Positions 34,400 through 40,576 of a stretch of DNA of 64,000 nucleotides are shown here, piece after piece (within the stretch, counting starts at the first letter, position 1; the number at the start of each line of letters is the position of its first letter). The notes below the pieces were generated by a model. It was not told where the DNA came from. It searched no databases and saw only the letters and a program-made list of their open reading frames with translations. Origin of the DNA: Mediterraneibacter massiliensis (lineage in GTDB: Bacteria; Bacillota; Clostridia; Lachnospirales; Lachnospiraceae); NCBI RefSeq assembly GCF_001487105.1, contig NZ_LN913000.1, positions 496,001-560,000 of the forward strand, given 5' to 3'. The position numbers and the translations under genes are program-made.

Positions 34400-34684
34400 A
34401 TGGGAAAGGCGTATGGATTTTTTGAGATCCCGAGTGTAACCGCAGCAGTAGTTGCGATCGATATCATGTGCAAGACGGCGGAAGTCGAATTGGTCACATG
34501 GGAAAAAAAATTAGGCGGAAGACTTGTCACGATCATTATTCGAGGAAATGTATCCGCAGTCACGCAGGCCATTGAAACTGCCGCAGCAAATGGAATTAAA
34601 GAACCTGCCTGTTATGTGGTGATCCCAAGTCCGCATGAAGAGATACTGAAGATCATCGAAAATAGTGTGAACAGGGTAAGTTAG
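34400..34684 (+). CDS. BMC-H shell protein, divergent
   Basis: A 94-residue BMC-H protein ('AYGFFEIPSVTAAVVAIDIM', 'TWEKKLGGRLVTIIIRGNVSAV', 'CYVVIPSPHEEILKII'). The pore loop is 'KLGGRL', with glycine and arginine where the neighbours have 'KIGSGL', so its pore should differ in charge. It lies 54 bases after one PduA-like gene and 12 bases before the other. Confidence 0.9.
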   Translation: MGKAYGFFEIPSVTAAVVAIDIMCKTAEVELVTWEKKLGGRLVTIIIRGNVSAVTQAIETAAANGIKEPACYVVIPSPHEEILKIIENSVNRVS

Positions 34685-34696
34685 GAGGCAGTGCAG

Positions 34697-35098
34697 ATGG
34701 CAGAGGAAAAAAAGAGAACAACAAGAGCCAAGGCGCCGTCAAAGACAGTGCAGAGAGTAAAGCAGGCGGCAAGCCAGGCAGAGCAAGTACAACCAACAAT
34801 TCAAAAGGAGGAAAGAAGAATGTCACAGGAAGCATTAGGAATGGTAGAAACAAGAGGTCTTGTAGCATCTATTGAAGCAGCAGATACAATGTTAAAAGCT
34901 GCAAACGTAGTATTGGTAGGGACAGAGAAGATCGGTTCCGGACTGGTAACAGTTATGGTGCGCGGAGATGTCGGCGCAGTAAAATCTGCAGTAGAATCTG
35001 GCGCAGAAGCAGCAGGAAGACTGGGAGAATTAGTGGCAACACACGTAATCCCAAGACCACATACAGATGTAGAAAAAATTCTTCCGGCAATCAAATAA
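34697..35098 (+). CDS. PduA/PduJ-type BMC-H shell protein with alternative long N-terminus
   Basis: The long form starts at ATG 34697 (AGGAGG at 34683-34688) and gives 133 residues. Its first 41 residues are basic and disordered-looking ('[20 protein letters not shown]'), rich in Lys, Arg, Gln and Ala. A second start, ATG 34820 in the same frame, has its own AAGGAGG at 34805-34811 and gives a standard 92-residue PduA-like protein. Both ribosome sites are strong, so two proteins from one gene is plausible, as known for PduB/PduB'. Roles for the tail (cargo or nucleic-acid contact, shell anchoring) are inference. Confidence 0.9.
   Translation: MAEEKKRTTRAKAPSKTVQRVKQAASQAEQVQPTIQKEERRMSQEALGMVETRGLVASIEAADTMLKAANVVLVGTEKIGSGLVTVMVRGDVGAVKSAVESGAEAAGRLGELVATHVIPRPHTDVEKILPAIK
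34805..34822 (+). promoter_or_regulatory. Internal ribosome binding site and second start
   Basis: AAGGAGG at 34805-34811 followed eight bases later by ATG at 34820-34822, in frame inside the long BMC-H reading frame. It would make the short, canonical shell protein. Confidence 0.75.
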
Positions 35099-35129
35099 AT
35101 AAAAAACATTTGTTTGACACGATATTTAC

Positions 35130-35162
35130 AGCCTTACGGCCGTCTGAAACGGACGTAAGGCT
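35130..35162 (+). other. Hairpin between shell genes and pduL
   Basis: Nine-base stem AGCCTTACG...CGTAAGGCT with further inner pairing and no T-run. It is more likely an mRNA processing or stability element, or a weak attenuator, than a terminator. It separates the highly expressed shell genes from pduL. Confidence 0.5.
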
Positions 35163-35189
35163 TGTGAATACTAAATGAGGAGAATTGAT

Positions 35190-35837
35190 ATGGATAACAA
35201 TAACGTAGCGTTGATCACAAAACTGGTATTAGAAGCAGTGGAAAAGCAGAAAACGGCGGATGAAGGCGGTTTTCTGGTGCCGATTGGTGTTTCCGCAAGA
35301 CACATACATCTGACCCAGGAACATGTGGAAGCGTTGTTCGGAAAAGGATATCAGCTGACAAAGAAAAAAGAACTGATGGGCGGACAGTTTGCCTCTAATG
35401 AGACAGTGACCATCGTTGGTTTAAAGCTTCGTGCTATAGAGAATGTAAGAATTTTAGGACCTGTAAGAAAAAGATCACAGGTGGAGATTTCTGCGACAGA
35501 TGCCATACGCCTTGGCGTAAAAGCGCCGATCAGGGAGTCCGGCAATGTTGCAGGCAGCGCGGCGATCGCGGTAGTCGGGCCCAAGGGCGCGATTTATTTG
35601 AATGAAGGCTGCATTATCGCAAAGAGACACATTCATATGTCTCCGAAGGATGCAATGGCAGCCGGCGTACATGATGGAGATATTGTTTCTGTAAAAGCAG
35701 ATAATGAAAGAGGAACTGTGTTCAATCATGTACAGATCCGTGTGGATGACAGTTTTACGTTGGAAATGCATATCGATACAGATGAAGCGAATGCAGCGAA
35801 GATTGCGACTGGAGATACAGTAAAGATCATGAAATAG
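35190..35837 (+). CDS. pduL: Microcompartment phosphotransacylase PduL
   Basis: A 215-residue PduL-type phosphate propanoyltransferase exchanging CoA for phosphate on propionyl-CoA and recycling CoA. The zinc-binding histidine motifs are 'SARHIHLTQEH' and 'AKRHIHMSPKDA', with the tandem beta-barrel arrangement between. The first 18 residues ('NVALITKLVLEAVEKQK') are a probable encapsulation peptide. The start at 35190 follows AGGAG. No propionate kinase gene is in the window, so an acetate kinase elsewhere may finish the pathway. Confidence 0.94.
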   Translation: MDNNNVALITKLVLEAVEKQKTADEGGFLVPIGVSARHIHLTQEHVEALFGKGYQLTKKKELMGGQFASNETVTIVGLKLRAIENVRILGPVRKRSQVEISATDAIRLGVKAPIRESGNVAGSAAIAVVGPKGAIYLNEGCIIAKRHIHMSPKDAMAAGVHDGDIVSVKADNERGTVFNHVQIRVDDSFTLEMHIDTDEANAAKIATGDTVKIMK

Positions 35838-35877
35838 AGAAAAAGAGTGACAGACCAATCGCAATAGGGAGGAAGAC

Positions 35878-36144
35878 ATGCTGATAGGAAAAGTAGTAGG
35901 AAGTGTTGTTTCAACACGGAAATGTGAAAATTTAGTCGGCAATAAATTTATGATTGTAGATGTTTTAGAGCATATGCAGTCCGGTGCAAAGCAACTCATT
36001 GCGATTGACAAGATTGGCGCAGGGATAGGTGAGTTTGTGCTGGTGGCACAGGGCAGTGCGGCGAGAATCGGAAGCGGTATGCCGGACGCGCCTGTCGATG
36101 CGGCAATCGTTGGAATTATTGACGATGGAACAGGACTGGAGTAG
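35878..36144 (+). CDS. pduN: BMC-P pentameric vertex protein (PduN/EutN type)
   Basis: An 88-residue EutN/CcmL-family protein ('MLIGKVVGSVVSTRKCENLVG' in part, 'LIAIDKIGAGIGEFVLVAQGSAAR', 'DAAIVGIIDD'). Such pentamers cap the vertices of the polyhedral shell. GGGAGG precedes the ATG. It ends eight bases before pduS. Confidence 0.94.
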   Translation: MLIGKVVGSVVSTRKCENLVGNKFMIVDVLEHMQSGAKQLIAIDKIGAGIGEFVLVAQGSAARIGSGMPDAPVDAAIVGIIDDGTGLE

Positions 36145-36151
36145 TGAAATT

Positions 36152-37495
36152 ATGGATATGAAAGAATTAAGCAACATATTGCAACAAAATGGTATTGTTG
36201 GTGCAGGTGGTGCGGGCTTTCCAACATATGCAAAGTTAGACGAACGTGCAGAGACGATCATCTTAAACTGTGCAGAATGTGAACCACTACTAAGATTACA
36301 TAGACAGCTTCTGGAGAAATATGCACAGGAGATCGTAGACACTTTCCATTTGATCGGAGAGGCAGTCGGTGCGAAAGAAGTGATCATCGGGATCAAGAAG
36401 GCATACAAAAAGACGATTGATGCTTTAAATGCTGTGATCGGAGAATATCCGGAAGTGAAGCTGGGGCTTTTAGACGAAGTGTATCCGGCAGGCGATGAAG
36501 TGGTTTTGATCTATGAAGTCACAGGCAAGGTTGTAAGACCGGGCGGACTTCCTATAGAAAGCGGCGTTGCCGTATTTAACGTAGAGACAGTGTATAATGT
36601 CTACAGAGCACTGCATGAGAAAAAGCCGGTGGAGGATAAACTGGTATCTGTTGTTGCTGAAGTAGAGCATCCCGTGACGGTGAGAGTACCGATCGGCACA
36701 CCGCTTGATGAAGTAGTGGCTCTTGCCGGACGTGTGACAACGCCCAATCCGGTGTATTTTGTCGGCGGACCGATGATGGGAAATATCGGGACTGGGGCGC
36801 AGCCGGTGACAAAGACGACGAACGCCATCTTGGTTTTACCGGAAGATCATTATATCATTCAGAAAAAATTAAAAAAGAATTCCATTGATATGAAACGGGC
36901 GGCGGCTTGCTGCTGTCAATGTTCAATGTGTACGGATTTATGTCCAAGGCATTTGTTAGGGCATCCGATCGAACCGCATAAATTTATGCTGGCGGCTACA
37001 TGCAAGGATGTACAGGAGCCGAATATTTTCATCAATACGATGTTCTGCTCATCCTGTGGTGTCTGTGAACTGTATTCCTGCTTCCAGGGACTTTCGCCGA
37101 GAAGCCTGATGGCGGAGTACAAGGCAGGGCTTCGGGCAAACGGGATCCGTCCGCCTAAGGTAGAGGCAAAGCCTGTGGGACCGGAGAGAGAATTCCGTAA
37201 AGTTCCGATGGAACGATTGATGTCACGGCTGGATCTGACAAAATACAATAAAGAAGCACCGTTAGATGAGTCAGAAGTGGCTGTCAAGAAGGTACGTATC
37301 TTGTTGAGCCAGCACATTGGCGCTCCGGCTTCTGCAGTCGTAAAGGCGGGAGACGAGGTAACAAAAGGACAGATGATCGCTGAGCCAGGAAAGGGATTGA
37401 GTGTAGGTATACATGCCTCTGTAAATGGTACAGTGAGTGAAGTAAATGAGAAATATATAATCATAGAAACGCAGGAAGGACGTGCAGGTAAATGA
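36152..37495 (+). CDS. pduS: PduS-type RnfC-like iron-sulfur flavoprotein
   Basis: A 447-residue RnfC-like electron-transfer protein. The N-terminal 'GIVGAGGAGFPTYAKL' and 'CAECEPLLRLHRQ' segments bind FMN/NADH. Two [4Fe-4S] sets lie near residues 250-300: 'CCQCSMCTDLCP' and 'FCSSCGVCELYSC'. A lipoyl/biotinyl-like domain closes the protein. PduS is known as cobalamin reductase in B12-dependent systems; with a B12-free dehydratase here, its role is probably electron transfer across the shell with PduT, possibly NADH recycling. ATG 36152 has GGAG ten bases upstream. Confidence 0.9.
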   Translation: MDMKELSNILQQNGIVGAGGAGFPTYAKLDERAETIILNCAECEPLLRLHRQLLEKYAQEIVDTFHLIGEAVGAKEVIIGIKKAYKKTIDALNAVIGEYPEVKLGLLDEVYPAGDEVVLIYEVTGKVVRPGGLPIESGVAVFNVETVYNVYRALHEKKPVEDKLVSVVAEVEHPVTVRVPIGTPLDEVVALAGRVTTPNPVYFVGGPMMGNIGTGAQPVTKTTNAILVLPEDHYIIQKKLKKNSIDMKRAAACCCQCSMCTDLCPRHLLGHPIEPHKFMLAATCKDVQEPNIFINTMFCSSCGVCELYSCFQGLSPRSLMAEYKAGLRANGIRPPKVEAKPVGPEREFRKVPMERLMSRLDLTKYNKEAPLDESEVAVKKVRILLSQHIGAPASAVVKAGDEVTKGQMIAEPGKGLSVGIHASVNGTVSEVNEKYIIIETQEGRAGK

Positions 37496-38040
37496 GTAAG
37501 GCAATTGGAATGGTAGAATATAAGACTGTTTCAGCAGGTATTACGGCAACAGACGCCATGGTAAAGACCTCTGAAGTCAATATCATTGAAGCACAGACAG
37601 TATGTCCGGGAAAATATATCGCAATCATTTCAGGTGACTTAAGCGCAGTAAAAGCAGCTGTTGACAATGCAAAGACTCTGCATGGCCTGCATCTGATCGA
37701 CAGTTTTGTATTGGGGAATCCACATGAGTCCATTTTCCCGGCTATTTATGGAGCTGCAAATATTGAAGATGTTTCAGCTTTGGGAATTTTAGAAACGTAT
37801 GATGCTTCTTCTATTATCGTAGCAGCAGATGAGGCTGCAAAGACAGCGATCGTAGATTTGATCGAACTTAGGATAGCAAGAGGTATGTGCGGAAAATCAT
37901 ATCTTATGCTGACAGGAGAAGTTGCGGCAGTAGAAGCGGCGATCGAGAGGGCAAAAGAATCTATTGCGGACAGAGGTATGTTCCTGGATTCTTCTGTTAT
38001 CGCACATCCGGATGCACAGATCCGAAACGCTATTTTATAA
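37492..38040 (+). CDS. pduT: PduT-type trimeric shell protein (tandem BMC)
   Basis: A 182-residue protein with two BMC domains ('AIGMVEYKTVSAGITATDAM' and 'ALGILETYDASSIIVAADEA'). PduT trimers carry a [4Fe-4S] cluster in the central pore; the cysteine in 'QTVCPGKYIAI' of domain one is the best ligand candidate. It overlaps pduS by ATGA, fitting the known PduS-PduT partnership. It is the only tandem-BMC gene in the main locus, the other being the satellite PduB at 11623. Confidence 0.92.
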   Translation: MSKAIGMVEYKTVSAGITATDAMVKTSEVNIIEAQTVCPGKYIAIISGDLSAVKAAVDNAKTLHGLHLIDSFVLGNPHESIFPAIYGAANIEDVSALGILETYDASSIIVAADEAAKTAIVDLIELRIARGMCGKSYLMLTGEVAAVEAAIERAKESIADRGMFLDSSVIAHPDAQIRNAIL

Positions 38041-38060
38041 AATTACCGGGAGGCAGTGCA

Positions 38061-38831
38061 ATGCTTGCAATAGAGAGACGGAATGAAATATTGGATAAGC
38101 TGCAGGCTGAGAGACGTGTGGTCGTAAGTGAACTGAGTCATATTTATGATGTGTCGGAAGAGACGATCCGCAGAGACCTGGAAAAACTGGTCCATGACGG
38201 ATATGCCATTAAAAGTTACGGAGGAGCGGTCATCAATGAAAATGTGAATATTGATCTGCCTTTCAATGTCAGGAAGAACCGTAACGTGATCGGAAAGCAA
38301 AGGATAGCTGAGTTAGTAGAAGAACTGGTTCAGGATGGGGACAGTCTGATGCTGGACGCAAGTTCTACGGCAGTGTATATCGCAAAAACGTTAAAGGAAA
38401 AAGAACGTAAAAATCTGACGATCATCACAAACTCTATTGAGATCATCATCGAATTGTTTGACGCGCCGGAATGGAGAGTTCTTTCTACCGGCGGTGTCTC
38501 ACGAGAAGGTACATTTGCGTTAGTAGGACCTCAGACAGATAAAATGCTCCGTGCCTATCATGTGGACAAGACGATCATTTCCTGTAAAGGGATCGATCTT
38601 CATTCCGGGATCACGGATTCTGATGAACTGCATGCAAATAACAAGAAGACGATGCTGGAATCTGCAAAGAAAAGAATCCTTGCAGTGGACAGCAGCAAAT
38701 TTGATAGAACAGCATTTACAGCGATTGGCTCTCTGGAGGAAGTTGCAGCTGTCGTTACGGATGAAAAACCGGAGATGAGCTGGCTTCAAAAATTTGAAGA
38801 ATTGGGTATAGAATGTATCTATCCCAAATAG
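38061..38831 (+). CDS. DeoR-family transcriptional regulator
   Basis: A 256-residue DeoR repressor-type protein. Residues 1-55 are the helix-turn-helix ('RRNEILDKLQAERRVVVSEL', 'VSEETIRRDLEKL'). The rest is the sugar-phosphate isomerase-like sensor ('DGDSLMLDASSTAVYIAKTL', 'STGGVSREGTFALVG'). It starts at 38061 with GGGAGG upstream. Lying inside the locus between pduT and pduQ, it likely senses a phosphorylated intermediate such as fuculose-1-phosphate or DHAP and represses the locus; the ligand is inference. Confidence 0.9.
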   Translation: MLAIERRNEILDKLQAERRVVVSELSHIYDVSEETIRRDLEKLVHDGYAIKSYGGAVINENVNIDLPFNVRKNRNVIGKQRIAELVEELVQDGDSLMLDASSTAVYIAKTLKEKERKNLTIITNSIEIIIELFDAPEWRVLSTGGVSREGTFALVGPQTDKMLRAYHVDKTIISCKGIDLHSGITDSDELHANNKKTMLESAKKRILAVDSSKFDRTAFTAIGSLEEVAAVVTDEKPEMSWLQKFEELGIECIYPK

Positions 38832-38844
38832 AGGAAGGGCGCTT

Positions 38845-39990
38845 ATGAAGAGCTTTGATATTAAAACAAAAATATTTTTTGGGGATCAGGCATTAGATAG
38901 ACTTGCAGAGGTGCCTTATAAAAAGGTACTGATCGTTACAGATCCTTTTGTGGCGAAAGGCAGTATGATCGACCTGGTAACAGAACCTCTGAAACGTGGA
39001 AATAAAGAATTTGAAATATTTAAAGATGTAGTTCCAGATCCACCGATCGAAAAGATCAGTGAAGGTGTAAAGAAAATGCTGGAGTACAAACCGGATGCGA
39101 TCGTGGCAGTGGGTGGAGGATCTGCTATTGATTCTTCCAAATCTATCCGTGAATTCGCGCTGCGCGTAGATCCTTACGCAGAAGTAGGGTTGATCGCGAT
39201 TCCTACGACGAGCGGCACGGGTTCCGAGGTGACATCCTTTGCGGTTGTTTCCGAACCGGCGGCACAGAGGAAGTATCCGCTTGTATCACGTTCCCTTACG
39301 CCGGATGAAGCGATTTTGGACGCCGAACTGGTGAAGAGTGTACCTCCGTCTATTACGGCAGATACAGGTATGGATGTGTTTACGCATGCACTGGAGGCAT
39401 GTGTGAGCATTAATCGGAATGATTTCTCTACGGCATTAGCGGAGAAGGCGATAGAAATTTGCGGCGTATTTTTGCTGCGTGCGTATCTAGACGGAAATGA
39501 CACACATGCACGCCAGAAAATGCATGCAGCTTCCTGCTTGGCAGGGCTTGCCTTTAATTCTGCGTCTTTGGGATTGAATCACGGTATGGCGCATCAGTTG
39601 GGGGCTACGTTCCACATTCCACATGGGCGTGCGAATGCGATGCTGCTTCCTCATATCATTGAATTCAACAGTGATATTAATAAGCACAGTAAGAGCAGGA
39701 CTGAGTATCTGCCGGCAGTGAAACGATATGCCACGATCGCGCAGATACTGGGATTGAGCAGTTATAATGAGATCATGACAGTGCGCTCATTGGTAAACTG
39801 GGTGCAGTTCATGCTCAAAGAAATGGATATTCCTCTTTCCATCTCACAGATGGGAACGGTGACAGAGGAAGAATATTTTGGCGCGATCGACAGGATGGCA
39901 GACGCGGCTATGGCAGATGGCTGCACAGAGACGAATCCAAGAGTGCCAAGAAAGAAAGATGTTATAGAAATATATAAAAAGTTATGGTAA
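38845..39990 (+). CDS. pduQ: Iron-type alcohol dehydrogenase, PduQ-like
   Basis: A 381-residue group III (iron) alcohol dehydrogenase. It has the NAD motif 'AVGGGSAIDSSK', then 'PTTSGTGSEVTSF', and metal-binding histidines in 'LGLNHGMAHQLGATFHIPHGRANA'. The likely role is propionaldehyde to 1-propanol (PduQ) or lactaldehyde to propanediol (FucO-like). No targeting helix is present at either end, so it may be cytosolic, making it a good candidate for lactaldehyde reduction or for NADH balance. A terminator follows directly. Confidence 0.9.
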   Translation: MKSFDIKTKIFFGDQALDRLAEVPYKKVLIVTDPFVAKGSMIDLVTEPLKRGNKEFEIFKDVVPDPPIEKISEGVKKMLEYKPDAIVAVGGGSAIDSSKSIREFALRVDPYAEVGLIAIPTTSGTGSEVTSFAVVSEPAAQRKYPLVSRSLTPDEAILDAELVKSVPPSITADTGMDVFTHALEACVSINRNDFSTALAEKAIEICGVFLLRAYLDGNDTHARQKMHAASCLAGLAFNSASLGLNHGMAHQLGATFHIPHGRANAMLLPHIIEFNSDINKHSKSRTEYLPAVKRYATIAQILGLSSYNEIMTVRSLVNWVQFMLKEMDIPLSISQMGTVTEEEYFGAIDRMADAAMADGCTETNPRVPRKKDVIEIYKKLW

Positions 39991-39992
39991 AA

Positions 39993-40044
39993 AAAACGGA
40001 CTTGCGGTATACCTGTGAAAAGGGATACGCAGGTCCGTTTTTGT
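39993..40044 (+). terminator. Terminator of the microcompartment operon
   Basis: Long stem with AAACGGAC (39994-40001) paired to GTCCGTTT (40033-40040) and further inner pairs (GCG, TAT), ending in five T (40038-40042). It sits three bases after the pduQ stop. Confidence 0.85.
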
Positions 40045-40146
40045 ATATATGCCGTTTTGCAACAAAGAAGATACAGGAAAAAATGCTGCAATTAAAGGAG
40101 AAAAGTATATACGTACTTGTATAAGGTGCGGTACAGAGATGAGATA

Positions 40147-40174
40147 TTGACATATGTTCATAAAGTGCTATACT
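40147..40174 (+). promoter_or_regulatory. Strong promoter for the DUF134/reductase operon
   Basis: Consensus TTGACA (40147-40152) and TATACT (40169-40174) with a 16-bp spacer, 25 bases before the start codon at 40199. Confidence 0.75.
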
Positions 40175-40198
40175 TTAGATACAAAGGAGGTGAATACG

Positions 40199-40555
40199 AT
40201 GGCAAGACCACAGAAGTGCAGGTGTATCTGTTCCAAACCCGGTGTGACAGAATTCCTTCCTGTAAGAGGAGGAGTTGTGGAAACTGTTCGTATAGGGTTT
40301 GATGAGTATGAGGCGATCCGACTGTTAGATCATGAACATTTGACGCAGGAGCAGTGCGCAAGAAAAATGGATGTATCTCGGCCTACTGTGACCCGGATCT
40401 ATGATGAAGCGCGCCAAAAGATGGCGGATGCACTTGTAAACGGTAAAAAAATCGTGATCGGAGGCGGCGATGTCATCGTATGTCCATCGTTTAAGCCGGA
40501 ATGTGCACATGTAAAGCATTGTTGTCATAGGACGGAGGAAAACCAGGTAAAATAA
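40199..40555 (+). CDS. DUF134 putative DNA-binding protein
   Basis: A 118-residue DUF134 protein: 'MARPQKCRCICSKPG' at the start, a helix-turn-helix in 'LTQEQCARKMDVSRPTVTRIYDEARQKMADAL', and cysteines and histidines at the end ('CAHVKHCCH') that could bind metal or a cluster. ATG 40199 has AAGGAGG eight bases upstream. The family is predicted to bind DNA; here it may sense redox or iron-sulfur state and control the reductase that follows 21 bases later (inference). Confidence 0.85.
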   Translation: MARPQKCRCICSKPGVTEFLPVRGGVVETVRIGFDEYEAIRLLDHEHLTQEQCARKMDVSRPTVTRIYDEARQKMADALVNGKKIVIGGGDVIVCPSFKPECAHVKHCCHRTEENQVK

Positions 40556-40576
40556 AGAAAGCGAGGAAAGCAGTAT

